A DNA stretch of 64,000 nucleotides. Origin: Oceanobacillus limi. GTDB taxonomy: Bacteria > Bacillota > Bacilli > Bacillales > Amphibacillaceae. The notes beneath the pieces were generated by a model, which had not been told where the DNA came from, did not search any database, and saw only the letters and a list, made by a program, of their open reading frames with translations. The stretch spans positions 125,729 to 189,728 of the forward strand of contig NZ_FOHE01000003.1 of assembly GCF_900111445.1 (NCBI RefSeq), in the 5' to 3' direction. A program made the translations under genes and the position numbers. Below are positions 1 through 8,517 of this stretch, piece after piece (the first letter of the stretch is position 1; every line of letters starts with the position of its first letter).

Positions 1-423
1 ATGATTATCGATAAAGATGGTTGGTTACGGACCGGTGATGTTGGCCGAATAGATGAAAATGGTTATATCCAGCTGCTTGGTAGAAGTAAGGAAATGTATA
101 AAGTATCTGGAGAATTAGTTGCTCCTCGTGAGGTGGAAACCGTCATCTCTCAGCACCCTGCCGTCAATCAAGTGAATGTAATTGGTGTTCCTGATAAAAT
201 GACAACGGAAATAGGCGCGGCTTTTATTGAACGGAAACAGGGAGAATCATGTACACGAAAGGATATTATTAATTGGTGTTCGGATCGCCTTGCGCGGTTT
301 AAAAATCCACGTCATGTATGGTTTGTTGAGGAGTCGGAATGGCCAATGACAGGTACGGGAAAAGTCCAAAAGTTTCGTTTGGTAGAGATGGCAAAAGAGA
401 AGCTTGCTCGTTCCGAGAGCTAA
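1..423 (+). CDS. Acyl-CoA synthetase / AMP-dependent ligase, C-terminal part
   Basis: C-terminal fragment of an ANL-superfamily adenylating enzyme; the gene begins left of the window, so the first ATG here is internal. Visible are the hinge region (GWLRTGD, then GRSKEMYK) and the mobile C-terminal domain ending in PMTGTGKVQK, whose last lysine is the residue that completes adenylation in this superfamily. Such enzymes make acyl-adenylate from a carboxylate and ATP and pass the acyl group to CoA. The next gene is a hotdog thioesterase 33 bp downstream, so the pair may act on the same acyl-CoA. The substrate cannot be told from this piece. Confidence 0.9.
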   Translation: MIIDKDGWLRTGDVGRIDENGYIQLLGRSKEMYKVSGELVAPREVETVISQHPAVNQVNVIGVPDKMTTEIGAAFIERKQGESCTRKDIINWCSDRLARFKNPRHVWFVEESEWPMTGTGKVQKFRLVEMAKEKLARSES

Positions 424-455
424 AACGTATTAGAACGCAAAACGGGGGGAAGACA

Positions 456-923
456 ATGGAGGAAACTTGGTATCAAGAGAACTTACGTGTTCAATATAAA
501 GATACAGATCAAATGGGGATTGTCCACCACACGAATTATGTCAGTTGGTTTGAAATTGGACGTACCGAATGGATGCGTTATTATGGGCTTTCCTATCATA
601 AAATGGAAGAACAAGGGCTACTTCTTCCGGTGATGGACGTGAATGTTGAGTATAAGAAACCCGCTCGATTTGATGACTGTGTTGCTATATTTACAAATGT
701 AGCAACCTACTCACCAGTCCGCTTGGAGTTTGTATATGAAGCACGAAAAATTAGTGAACAAGCATACCAATCGGGAAGTGGAATTGTTTTAGAAAACATA
801 GAACACATCGGTGAACTATTAGCCAAAGGAAGCACCAAACACATGTGGGTCAACCAAAAATGGAAGCCCACAAGAATCGACAAAACATCCCCAAAAGTAT
901 ATCAAACCTTAAAACAAAGATGA
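456..923 (+). CDS. Acyl-CoA thioesterase, 4HBT/YbgC-FadM hotdog family
   Basis: A 155-residue hotdog-fold protein. The motif DTDQMGIVHHTNYVSWFE near residues 16-33 is the 4-hydroxybenzoyl-CoA thioesterase/YbgC signature, with the catalytic Asp followed by GxVxxxxY. The family hydrolyses acyl-CoA or acyl-ACP thioesters in the cytoplasm. The same frame is open further upstream inside the ligase gene, but ATG 456 is chosen because a GGGGGAAGA ribosome site lies just before it and the hotdog domain starts there. It follows the acyl-CoA ligase in the same direction and is probably co-transcribed with it. The substrate is unknown. Confidence 0.85.
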   Translation: MEETWYQENLRVQYKDTDQMGIVHHTNYVSWFEIGRTEWMRYYGLSYHKMEEQGLLLPVMDVNVEYKKPARFDDCVAIFTNVATYSPVRLEFVYEARKISEQAYQSGSGIVLENIEHIGELLAKGSTKHMWVNQKWKPTRIDKTSPKVYQTLKQR

Positions 924-924
924 A

Positions 925-953
925 GGAAGCAGTGGGACGGTTCTCACGCTTCC
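925..953 (+). repeat. REP-like palindrome, family A, copy 1
   Basis: A 29-nt imperfect palindrome of form GGAAGC-N2-TGGGACGGTTCT-N3-GCTTCC. It starts one base after the thioesterase stop codon. Copies occur at 2304-2332 (inverted), 7479-7507 and 22196-22224. Copies 1 and 2 bracket the transposase gene at 1509 in opposite orientation. Confidence 0.85.
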
Positions 954-1492
954 TTTATACAAACTCCCTTTAAAATAAGTGAATTTTCTTGATTTTACGT
1001 TCGTCATAAAGTATCATGAATTTGGAAGTAATTAATTTGGGCTTCTAGCTTCCCTTATCTTATTTCTACATTTTATTGGGTTACACACCCAAGCACCCTC
1101 AACGTACCATCTTATGTTTAGTATACTCACTTCTACTGAACATTTTCCACCCGATTATATGAACGTGCAAGAACTAAAAACATTCCTCCCTTTAATATTG
1201 TAGTTTCCAAAATATCCAATTAATTAACGTCTACCGTTATTTCCTTTCCCGATTAAAGATCCCAAACATACAGACTCACTAAATTGGAAGACCGAAGAGC
1301 GAACGGAATAGTAGATTTTTTGTTATGAAAGTGGGAGCTACCTACTTGATAAAGATGTTCAATTAACCAATAGGAATCGTGTTAGTTTAAAGTACGTGTT
1401 TGTGCGTGCAATTGTCTTTAGCAGTTATTCATTCACAACTCTAATGGAGAGGAAATGCTTTATAAAAGGGAGTTGTTTTTAGAATCGTACTA
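954..1492. other. Intergenic region without recognisable gene
   Basis: About 540 bases between the REP palindrome and the ribosome site of the transposase. No ORF with coding character, RNA or clear promoter was recognised. It is AT-rich and may be the upstream part of the transposase element. Confidence 0.4.
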
Positions 1493-1508
1493 AAGGAGTG
1501 AATGAAAC

Positions 1509-2285
1509 GTGCCCCGAAAAGCCAGGGAGAAAAGTAAAAGTGGAACATATCATATTATGCTACGAGGTGCAAACAGACAAGAAATATATCATGATGATGT
1601 AGATTGTATGAAGTTCCTTGAGATCGTTGAAAAATATAAAGCAACAACAGAAATTAAAGTTTATGCTTGGTGTTTAATGAACAACCATGTGCATCTACTT
1701 TTGAAAGAAGGAAACGAGGAAATTTCGACTACCATGAAACGGATAGGAGTAAGTTACGTTGTGTATTATAACAATAAGTACGCTACTACAGGCCACCTTT
1801 TTCAGGATCGATTCCGAAGTGAGAACGTGGAAACCAGTAGGTATTTATTAACGGTAACAAGATACATTCACCAAAATCCCGTTAAAGCAGGGATTGTGAA
1901 TCAAGTTGATGGATGGAGGTGGAGTAGCTGTCTTGGATACTATGGTAATTATTGTTTTCCTAAAAACTTACTGGACAAGGAGCTGGTATTAGGAATGTTT
2001 TCAACAGAACAAGCTTCTGCAGTAGAGAAATTTAAGTTATATAATGAGACAAAAAACGACGATGATTGTCTTGATGAGCATGTCATGAGAAGGAGAAAAA
2101 CTGACGAAGAGGCAAGAATAGTAATCAAGCAGCTACTAGGTACTACTAAAATTCAACACGTCAAAAGTTTGCCTAAGGAGAAGCGAACGGAAGTCTTCCA
2201 AAAAATAAAAGAGCTTGACGGAGTTTCACAACGTCAAGCCGCGAGAATTCTAGGAGTATCCGTGAATCTTATATTTAAAGCATAG
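1509..2285 (+). CDS. REP-associated tyrosine transposase (HUH / Y1 family)
   Basis: A 258-residue Y1_Tnp protein. It has the HUH metal motif NNHVHLLL (H60 and H62) and the candidate catalytic Tyr119 in RYIHQNPVKAG. A C-terminal helix-turn-helix (GVSQRQAARILGVS) is typical of RAYT proteins rather than of the short IS200 TnpA. Members nick single-stranded DNA at REP hairpins. Start is GTG 1509, seven bases after AAAGGAGTG. Inverted 29-nt REP palindromes lie at 925-953 and 2304-2332, so the gene and its presumed substrate repeats form one unit. No TnpB is present. The C-terminus is at the normal place, so the gene looks intact. Confidence 0.85.
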   Translation: MPRKAREKSKSGTYHIMLRGANRQEIYHDDVDCMKFLEIVEKYKATTEIKVYAWCLMNNHVHLLLKEGNEEISTTMKRIGVSYVVYYNNKYATTGHLFQDRFRSENVETSRYLLTVTRYIHQNPVKAGIVNQVDGWRWSSCLGYYGNYCFPKNLLDKELVLGMFSTEQASAVEKFKLYNETKNDDDCLDEHVMRRRKTDEEARIVIKQLLGTTKIQHVKSLPKEKRTEVFQKIKELDGVSQRQAARILGVSVNLIFKA

Positions 2286-2303
2286 CTTCGGGTACTACTT
2301 TTT

Positions 2304-2332
2304 GGAAGCAGCAGAACCGTCCCACCGCTTCC
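2304..2332 (-). repeat. REP-like palindrome, family A, copy 2 (inverted)
   Basis: Reverse-complement orientation of the 29-nt unit at 925-953, lying 18 bases after the transposase stop and 8 bases before the end of the convergent fructokinase gene. Confidence 0.85.
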
Positions 2333-2340
2333 CACCGTTT

Positions 2341-3285
2341 TTAATTCAAAATATTGTTTACTTCCTCTAAGGTTGGGAGTGCAGTCATGGCTCCTTTTGT
2401 AGAAGCAGCCAGTGCTCCGGAAATAGAAGCGAATTTCACCATATCTACTGCCTTGTCTAAACGTATATCTTGAAAGTTGCCACTATATTCATGGATCGAA
2501 TAGAGTATTCCAGAAACAAAGGCATCTCCCGCACCAGTGGTATCAACAGCTTTAACCGATCTAGCTGGTACATGTGTTGCCCCATCTGCTGTATGAACAT
2601 ACGCACCCTCTGCCCCCATCGTTACTAGAATGAGAGGAATTTGATAGGGGAGAAGTGCTTTGATCCCCTCCGAAAGGTCAGCAGTACCAGTTATGAATTC
2701 CAATTCTTCCTCGGAAACTTTTAGAATATCTGCTTGACCTAACATCGAGATAATCGCTTCCCGTGCATGGCTTTCGCTTTCCCATAACATTAATCGTAAA
2801 TTCGGATCATAGGAAATTAGCATTCCATTTTTCTTGGCCTCTGATACCGCGTGTTCTGTTGCTTCCTTAGCAGGAGAGTTAATAAGTGAAATGGATCCAA
2901 AATGCAAAATTTTATGTTGCTGCAATAAATCGATGTCAATGTCTTTGGTTTCTAGCATTTGATCGGCACTTGGATTTATATAAAAGTCGAAGCTTCTTTC
3001 GCCATCTTCTTTGTTGTTGACAAAAACAAGCCCCGTACGCGTGTCTGTTGAAAAATGTAGTTGGGAAGTGTCTACTCCATAATCTTGTAACGTCTCTTGC
3101 AAAAATTTTCCTAATACATCATGTCCCACTTTTCCTAGAAATGATGATTTCAACCCTAGTCTAGCGACGCCAACGGCCACATTTGCTGGTGCACCTCCTG
3201 GGCTTTTGATATATCTAGAATTTGATTTATCTGTTGGGATAAAATCAATTAAGGCTTCTCCCAGTGTTAGAATTCCTTGTTTCAT
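2341..3285 (-). CDS. scrK: Fructokinase, PfkB/ribokinase family
   Basis: A 314-residue PfkB sugar kinase. The N-terminal family motif is GGAPANVAVGVARLG (residues 30-44) and the ATP/catalytic motif is DTTGAGDAF (248-256), with Asp254 as the expected base. It would phosphorylate the free fructose left after sucrose-6-phosphate cleavage, giving fructose-6-phosphate. It is divergent from the LacI regulator and next to the sucrose PTS and hydrolase, which favours fructokinase over other PfkB kinases. ATG 3285 has an AGGAGGTATC ribosome site. The intergenic region to scrR is 122 bp and shows no clear copy of the operator found before scrA. Confidence 0.85.
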   Translation of the reverse strand: MKQGILTLGEALIDFIPTDKSNSRYIKSPGGAPANVAVGVARLGLKSSFLGKVGHDVLGKFLQETLQDYGVDTSQLHFSTDTRTGLVFVNNKEDGERSFDFYINPSADQMLETKDIDIDLLQQHKILHFGSISLINSPAKEATEHAVSEAKKNGMLISYDPNLRLMLWESESHAREAIISMLGQADILKVSEEELEFITGTADLSEGIKALLPYQIPLILVTMGAEGAYVHTADGATHVPARSVKAVDTTGAGDAFVSGILYSIHEYSGNFQDIRLDKAVDMVKFASISGALAASTKGAMTALPTLEEVNNILN

Positions 3286-3407
3286 ATTGATACCTCCTAT
3301 AGTACTTGAACTTTTTCATTATCATTATTTCTATTACTTTCCCACTAAAATGTCAAATCTTATGGTAAAGTAAAAGTATCATCGGAATAGGTAAGGGGGG
3401 CAAAATA

Positions 3408-4397
3408 ATGCTTACCATAAAAGAAATTGCAGAAATGGCAAACGTCTCTAGGTCAACTGTTTCTAGAGCATTAAATAACTCTGGCTATGTTAGTGAGGAT
3501 GCCAGAGAAAGAATTGAAAAAGTAATTAAAGAAACTGGATATGCACCTAGTCAGCATGCGAAATCACTCCGAACCAAGAAAACAAAGGTCATAGGGGTTA
3601 TATTACCGACAATACAAACCGAAACCTCAGGTAAAATTGTTGCAGGGATTGATCGTGTACTATCTGCTAATGGATACCAGATACTTTTGGCTAATACCAA
3701 TTTAAATTCGGAAAAAGAAATGGAATACATTGATTTGTTAAAGGCTCGTCAAGTTGATGGGATTATTTTAATTGCAACAAATACCGAAAAGCAGCTTGTT
3801 GAAAAAATAAAAGAGGTTTCCATCCCTTTCCTTGTTATTGGACAAGAAATAGAGGGTGTGGTTAGTGTTGTATACGATGACTATCATGCCTCACGGGAAC
3901 TTGTCTCGCTTTTAATCAAGGAGGGGCATGAAAAGATTGCGTTTATCGGTGTCGACGAGGAGGATCGAGCAGTAGGTTATGAACGAAAACGGGGATATAT
4001 AGATGAAATGCAAGCAAATAAGCTGACGATCGAAGGAGCATGGATGCAAAAAGCTGTCTTTGATATTGATTCTGGGAATAAAGCGATGGAACAGATTATC
4101 AATCGCTCGAAAGAAAAACCTACGGCACTATTTGCAGTGACAGATCGTTTAGCAATAGGGGCACTGAGTTACCTAAAAAAAATCGATATAGATGTACCGA
4201 ATGATTTCGCAATTGTTAGTATTGGGGCATCCGAGATCTCACAATATGTTGATCCACCATTAACTACGGTCGACTATCAAAATGAGGAAGCAGGTAGTGA
4301 AGCAGGAAAGCAGATATTAGAAATGATCGCTTCTAATGAAATTGACCCTAAAAAAATCACAATTGATTATAGACTTATAAAAAGAAATAGTGTATGA
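3408..4397 (+). CDS. scrR: LacI-family sucrose operon regulator
   Basis: A 329-residue LacI/GalR repressor. The N-terminal helix-turn-helix and hinge (LTIKEIAEMANVSRSTVSRA, residues 2-21) are followed by a periplasmic-binding-protein-like effector domain with the usual AVTDRLAIGAL segment near the C-terminus. A GGGGGG ribosome site precedes the ATG. It lies between the fructokinase and the PTS gene, so its effector is probably sucrose-6-phosphate, fructose or fructose-1-phosphate (inference). Three LacI-type palindromes lie between its stop codon and scrA and are its likely operators. Confidence 0.85.
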   Translation: MLTIKEIAEMANVSRSTVSRALNNSGYVSEDARERIEKVIKETGYAPSQHAKSLRTKKTKVIGVILPTIQTETSGKIVAGIDRVLSANGYQILLANTNLNSEKEMEYIDLLKARQVDGIILIATNTEKQLVEKIKEVSIPFLVIGQEIEGVVSVVYDDYHASRELVSLLIKEGHEKIAFIGVDEEDRAVGYERKRGYIDEMQANKLTIEGAWMQKAVFDIDSGNKAMEQIINRSKEKPTALFAVTDRLAIGALSYLKKIDIDVPNDFAIVSIGASEISQYVDPPLTTVDYQNEEAGSEAGKQILEMIASNEIDPKKITIDYRLIKRNSV

Positions 4398-4408
4398 TAA
4401 AAAATAGA

Positions 4409-4422
4409 TGGAATCGGTTCCA
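4409..4422. promoter_or_regulatory. LacI-type operator 1 (scrA upstream)
   Basis: TGGAATCGGTTCCA, a near-perfect 14-nt palindrome with central CG typical of LacI/GalR operators, 12 bases after the scrR stop. Confidence 0.65.
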
Positions 4423-4440
4423 TTTATTTTTTATCATATG

Positions 4441-4458
4441 TGTGGAATCGATACCACA
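4441..4458. promoter_or_regulatory. LacI-type operator 2 (scrA upstream)
   Basis: TGTGGAATCGATACCACA, an 18-nt palindrome with one mismatched pair and the same GGAATCG core as the site at 4409. Confidence 0.65.
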
Positions 4459-4506
4459 CCAATGTTGTGGTGAGAACTAATTTTATTGAATTTATTTTTA
4501 CTTATT

Positions 4507-4522
4507 ATGGAATCGATTTCAT
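4507..4522. promoter_or_regulatory. LacI-type operator 3 (scrA upstream)
   Basis: ATGGAATCGATTTCAT, third copy of the palindrome, 31 bases before the scrA ATG. Its place just before the ribosome site suggests it lies at or after the transcription start and blocks transcription. Confidence 0.6.
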
Positions 4523-4553
4523 ACAAAAGATATTTAAAGGAGTGAATTGTCAA

Positions 4554-5957
4554 ATGGCTGAAAATAAACGAATTGCTCAAGAAATCATTGATGCAGTAGG
4601 AGGCAATGAAAATATTGATTCAGTTGCACATTGTGCAACAAGACTACGATTAATGGTTCATGATAAAGAGAAGATTGACCAAGAAAAAGTCGAAGAGATT
4701 GAGAAGGTTAAAGGAGCCTTTTTTAATTCAGGACAATATCAAGTTATCCTTGGAACGGGAACAGTTAATCGCATTTATGAAGAAGTAGAGAAGTTAGGGG
4801 TCAACAGTACGACCAAGGGGGAACAGGCGAAAGAAGCAAAACAACAGAAAAATGGCTTCCAACGTGCTATTCGTACATTTGGTGATGTGTTTGTCCCGAT
4901 CATTCCAGTTCTCGTTGCTACCGGTCTATTTATGGGGCTTCGCGGATTAGTTATGCAGGAAGAAATATTAGCTTTATTTGGAATGACTCCTGATGATATA
5001 TCGGAAAATTTCCTTTTATTCACGGAAATATTAACAGATACAGCATTTATTTTCTTACCTGCTCTTGTAGCCTGGTCAACCTTTAGGGTTTTTGGCGGTT
5101 CTCCAATTATTGGGTTAGTACTCGGATTGATGTTAGTTAGCCCTGCCTTACCAAATGCATGGGACGTTGCAACAGCAGCAGAGCCACTATATTTCTTCGG
5201 TTTTATTCCTGTGGTTGGTTACCAAGGTGCTGTTCTACCCGCATTTATTGCAGGTATAGTTGGAGCGAAATTGGAGCGAGCAATTCGTAAGCGAGTACCA
5301 GAATCATTAGACTTAATCTTAACGCCATTTTTAACGCTGTTAATTATGATTGTTGCAGCAATGTTTGTTATTGGTCCAGTTTTCCACACAGTAGAAGAGT
5401 ATATTCTACAGGGGACACTGTTTGTTTTGGATTTACCATTAGGTCTTGCAGGAATATTACTAGGTGGATTAAACCAAATTATCGTAATTACTGGTGTACA
5501 CCATATTTTCAATATGCTTGAGATTCAGCTGTTAGAAAACTTAGGAAGCAATCCGTATAATGCCATCGTAACTGCTGCAGTTGCAGCACAAGGGGGAGCT
5601 GCATTGGCAGTTGGATTGAAGACAAAATCGAAAAAGCTTAAAGCGTTAGCACTTCCATCTTCTTTCTCTGCATTCTTAGGTATTACAGAACCAGCTATAT
5701 TTGGGGTTACCCTTCGCTATGTCAAACCATTTGTTATGGGGTTAATTGGCGGGGCTGCTGGGGGATTCCTAGCTTCTATGTTAGGAATCCAAGGAACAGG
5801 AATGTCGATAACAGTTATTCCAGGTACCCTTCTTTATTTAAATGGACAAATTATACAATATATCCTTGTTAATATTACGGCTATCGCAGTAGCTTTTGCG
5901 TTAACGTGGTTGTTTGGATATTCTGACAAAATGTTGAAGGAAACAAAATCTGCTTAA
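4554..5957 (+). CDS. scrA: Sucrose-specific PTS enzyme IIBC
   Basis: A 467-residue membrane permease of the glucose/sucrose PTS superfamily. The EIIB domain (about 1-85) carries the phosphocysteine Cys27 in SVAHCATRLRLMV. EIIC (about 105-460) is strongly hydrophobic and has the family motif GITEPAIFG. There is no IIA domain, so it must borrow one from another PTS protein, as sucrose EIIBC proteins do. It imports sucrose as sucrose-6-phosphate. Translation is taken from ATG 4554, preceded by AAAGGAGTGA; the frame is open 38 codons further but that stretch holds two operators. The hydrolase follows after a hairpin. Confidence 0.88.
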   Translation: MAENKRIAQEIIDAVGGNENIDSVAHCATRLRLMVHDKEKIDQEKVEEIEKVKGAFFNSGQYQVILGTGTVNRIYEEVEKLGVNSTTKGEQAKEAKQQKNGFQRAIRTFGDVFVPIIPVLVATGLFMGLRGLVMQEEILALFGMTPDDISENFLLFTEILTDTAFIFLPALVAWSTFRVFGGSPIIGLVLGLMLVSPALPNAWDVATAAEPLYFFGFIPVVGYQGAVLPAFIAGIVGAKLERAIRKRVPESLDLILTPFLTLLIMIVAAMFVIGPVFHTVEEYILQGTLFVLDLPLGLAGILLGGLNQIIVITGVHHIFNMLEIQLLENLGSNPYNAIVTAAVAAQGGAALAVGLKTKSKKLKALALPSSFSAFLGITEPAIFGVTLRYVKPFVMGLIGGAAGGFLASMLGIQGTGMSITVIPGTLLYLNGQIIQYILVNITAIAVAFALTWLFGYSDKMLKETKSA

Positions 5958-5963
5958 TAAGTG

Positions 5964-5989
5964 AAGACAGGCAAAATATTGCCTGTCTT
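5964..5989 (+). terminator. Stem-loop between scrA and scrB (attenuator or processing site)
   Basis: An 11-bp perfect stem (AAGACAGGCAA / TTGCCTGTCTT) with a four-base AATA loop, followed by TTGTAAT. It starts six bases after the scrA stop. The poor T-run suggests partial termination or mRNA stabilisation rather than full termination. Confidence 0.6.
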
Positions 5990-6017
5990 TGTAATAAAAA
6001 GGAGTGCATCGAAGAAT

Positions 6018-7466
6018 ATGGCATCACATGCAGCTAATTTAATGCAAAAGGCTTATGAAAGAATGATTCAATCTAAAAAGACAGTTTTCGAGGACCCAAA
6101 TCGCCTCCATTATCACTTAATGCCTCCCGTTGGATTATTAAACGATCCAAACGGTCTAATCTTTTTCGAAGGGAAATACCATGTTTTCTTTCAGTGGAAT
6201 CCATTTAAGACAGAACATGGTGCGAAATTTTGGGGACATTATGTTTCGGAAGACTTTATACACTGGGAGTTAGCTCCTATCGCTTTGGCTCCGGATGCTT
6301 GGTTTGACAAAGATGGCTGTTACTCTGGAAGTGCAATCGTGAATGACGGAAAATTGTACTTGTTCTATACAGGGAATGTGAAGGGCGTGAACGGTAACCG
6401 AGAATCCTATCAATGTCTGGCTGTTTCTGAAGATGGCATTACGTTTGAAAAAAAGGGACCGGTTATTGAAGTGGAAGAAGGATATACTGCTCATTTTAGA
6501 GATCCAAAGGTTTTTGAACAAGGGGACGCTTGGTACATGGTAATCGGAGCTCAGACTAATGACGAGAAGGGCTGTGTTGTATTATACAGTTCTAATAATC
6601 TACTAGATTGGTCTTTTGAAGGGAAGATTGCTGGAAATGGTATGAATGGATTAGACGATTTCGGTTTTATGTGGGAATGCCCGGATTTGTTTTCGTTGGC
6701 AAATAAGGATGTTTTAGTCGTGTCTCCACAAGGATTAGAATCCGAGGGAATCTTATACAATAATATCTACCAATCAGGTTACTTTGTTGGCAATATGGAC
6801 TTTCAAACGAAACGATTTAACCATGGAGCGTTTACGGAAATCGACCGTGGCTTTGACTTCTATGCACCTCAAACATTTGAAGTAAATGGGAGAAGAATTT
6901 TGATTGGATGGATGGGAAATGCGACCGAAGATAACATTCCCCAACCAACAGAGAAATATGACTGGGTTCATGCGCTCACGTTACCGAGAGAATTGGAATT
7001 GAAGGATAACAAACTATATCAACAACCTATTCGGGAATTGGAGAATCTTAGAGAAAATGAAGTGCATTACAACCAGGTTGAGCTCAATCATAATTCAGCA
7101 GTTGAGCTAGAGGATGTGCGTGGAAGTGTATTTGAATTAGAGGTTTCTATTTCCGAGTTGTCAGATGGACTTCTTACAATAGAGATTGGTGATGCAGGTA
7201 GATTCGTTTATGATGCCAAACATGCGCTTTTTTCATTTGAAAGAATAGGACTCCATGGTAAAAAGGAAATTCGCACCTGTGCAATAGCTGACTTAGAAAC
7301 TATTCGTCTATTTAAAGACACGTCATCAATGGAGTGTTTTCTCAATCATGGAGAAGAAGTGTTCTCTTCCCGAGTATTCGCACCAGAGGAACAACAAGTT
7401 CGGTTCCATGCTGAAGGAACAGCAATAGTTCACGTGAAAAAATGGAACCTCAAGCAATTTTGTTAG
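6018..7466 (+). CDS. scrB: Sucrose-6-phosphate hydrolase (GH32 invertase)
   Basis: A 482-residue glycoside hydrolase family 32 enzyme. The three family motifs are present: GLLNDPNG with nucleophile Asp43, FRDPKVF, and WECPDLF with the acid/base Glu. The five-bladed propeller is followed by a C-terminal beta-sandwich. It would split sucrose-6-phosphate into glucose-6-phosphate and fructose in the cytoplasm. Start ATG 6018 is preferred; the frame extends back to GTG 5961, but that part lies over the hairpin. GGAG at 6001 is 13 bases from the ATG, longer than ideal, so the start is not certain. A REP palindrome abuts the stop codon. Confidence 0.87.
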   Translation: MASHAANLMQKAYERMIQSKKTVFEDPNRLHYHLMPPVGLLNDPNGLIFFEGKYHVFFQWNPFKTEHGAKFWGHYVSEDFIHWELAPIALAPDAWFDKDGCYSGSAIVNDGKLYLFYTGNVKGVNGNRESYQCLAVSEDGITFEKKGPVIEVEEGYTAHFRDPKVFEQGDAWYMVIGAQTNDEKGCVVLYSSNNLLDWSFEGKIAGNGMNGLDDFGFMWECPDLFSLANKDVLVVSPQGLESEGILYNNIYQSGYFVGNMDFQTKRFNHGAFTEIDRGFDFYAPQTFEVNGRRILIGWMGNATEDNIPQPTEKYDWVHALTLPRELELKDNKLYQQPIRELENLRENEVHYNQVELNHNSAVELEDVRGSVFELEVSISELSDGLLTIEIGDAGRFVYDAKHALFSFERIGLHGKKEIRTCAIADLETIRLFKDTSSMECFLNHGEEVFSSRVFAPEEQQVRFHAEGTAIVHVKKWNLKQFC

Positions 7467-7522
7467 GAAGCAGTGGTAGGAAGCAGTGGGACGGTTCTGC
7501 TGCTTCCTTTACTGCTGCTTCC
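7467..7522 (+). repeat. REP-like palindrome, family A, copy 3 with extra half-units
   Basis: A full 29-nt unit at 7479-7507, with an additional GGAAGCAGTG half at 7467-7476 and a CTGCTGCTTCC half at 7512-7522. It begins on the base after the scrB stop codon and ends next to the convergent oxidoreductase gene. Confidence 0.8.
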
Positions 7523-7523
7523 T

Positions 7524-8432
7524 TTAAACTTTAGGATCAATAGCCTGCACGATTCTTTCGCAAATTTCATGGGTGATTCGTGAATCTTCTATAGATGGGT
7601 TGGGTGTTTGGTTATTTTTTACACAATCGATAAAGTGGTCGATTATTTGGTAGAATCCTCGTTTATATAGTGTTGGGTCCCAATCTCCGAATTTTGTTAT
7701 GCTGATTTCTTTGCCATGGTAGTGAGTAGTTTCGACAAGGTTATTTACTACAAATTTGTCTTGGGCGGTGTTATATTCAATAATTTCTTCTGTCACTCCG
7801 CCATTTCGGTTCATGATTCCAATAGCAGTGCAACTCTCTCCGATTAGTTGGATGATAACATGATGTAGAATGTCACCATCACGGTGGTGCTCCACTTTTA
7901 CTTCTTTGACCTCTGTATCCATTAAAAATCGGAGTGTATCTACCACGTGGATAAAATCTTCCACTACAAATCTTCTAATTTTATCAGGCATGGCAAATCT
8001 ATTCTTTTGCATGAGAATAAGGGTGGCTTTTCCATGATGTTTTAATTCATTTACCCTTGGGATAAACCTTCTATTAAATCCCACCATTGCCAATGTTCCA
8101 GATTCTTTTGCACGATTAACAATCCGTTCTGTTTCTAGGTAATTTAGAGATATTGGTTTATCTATGTAGGTGGGAATACCTTGTTGGATCAATTGATCTG
8201 CTATTTCCACATGTGCTTCCGTAGCAGTACTGACGATTGCCGCATCAATGTTTTGCGTTTGTAATTCATTTATTGATTGAACGGTTTCCTTAATCCGATA
8301 TTTTTTTGCTAAGCTTTCCAATACGTTGGGATTTCTTGTGCAAAGAACTAACTCGATTCCTTCCTTTTCAGATAAAACAGGTAAATATGCTTTTTTTGCA
8401 ATATCCCCCAACCCAATGATTGCGATTTTCAT
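7524..8432 (-). CDS. Gfo/Idh/MocA family NAD(P)-dependent oxidoreductase
   Basis: A 302-residue protein. The N-terminal Rossmann fold has GLGDIAKKAYLP near residues 8-19, and the family EKP-type motif appears as YIDKPIS, whose lysine is catalytic in this family. Typical substrates are sugars, inositols or sugar acids at a hydroxyl carbon; none can be named here. ATG 8432 is chosen because AGAAGGGG lies nine bases upstream; a TTG two codons earlier is too close to that site. It converges on the sucrose operon and has no obvious pathway partner. Confidence 0.8.
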   Translation of the reverse strand: MKIAIIGLGDIAKKAYLPVLSEKEGIELVLCTRNPNVLESLAKKYRIKETVQSINELQTQNIDAAIVSTATEAHVEIADQLIQQGIPTYIDKPISLNYLETERIVNRAKESGTLAMVGFNRRFIPRVNELKHHGKATLILMQKNRFAMPDKIRRFVVEDFIHVVDTLRFLMDTEVKEVKVEHHRDGDILHHVIIQLIGESCTAIGIMNRNGGVTEEIIEYNTAQDKFVVNNLVETTHYHGKEISITKFGDWDPTLYKRGFYQIIDHFIDCVKNNQTPNPSIEDSRITHEICERIVQAIDPKV

Positions 8433-8503
8433 TTGCAATGACCCCTTCTTTTAGGATTTGATCTATCATGAGTATACCATTATGAAGTGATGGACACATG
8501 AGG

Positions 8504-8516
8504 AGTGCCTGGCACC
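8504..8516 (+). repeat. Palindromic repeat, family B, single unit
   Basis: AGTGCCTGGCACC, a one-base variant of the GGTGCCWGGCACC palindrome found at six other places in the window. It lies at the left end of the decayed gene 8518-8834. Confidence 0.65.
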
Positions 8517-8517
8517 T

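Noticed and set aside
1509-2285. IS200/IS605 insertion sequence
   Set aside because: The Y1 protein is longer than IS200 TnpA, has a C-terminal HTH, and no TnpB is present; the RAYT/REP reading fits better.
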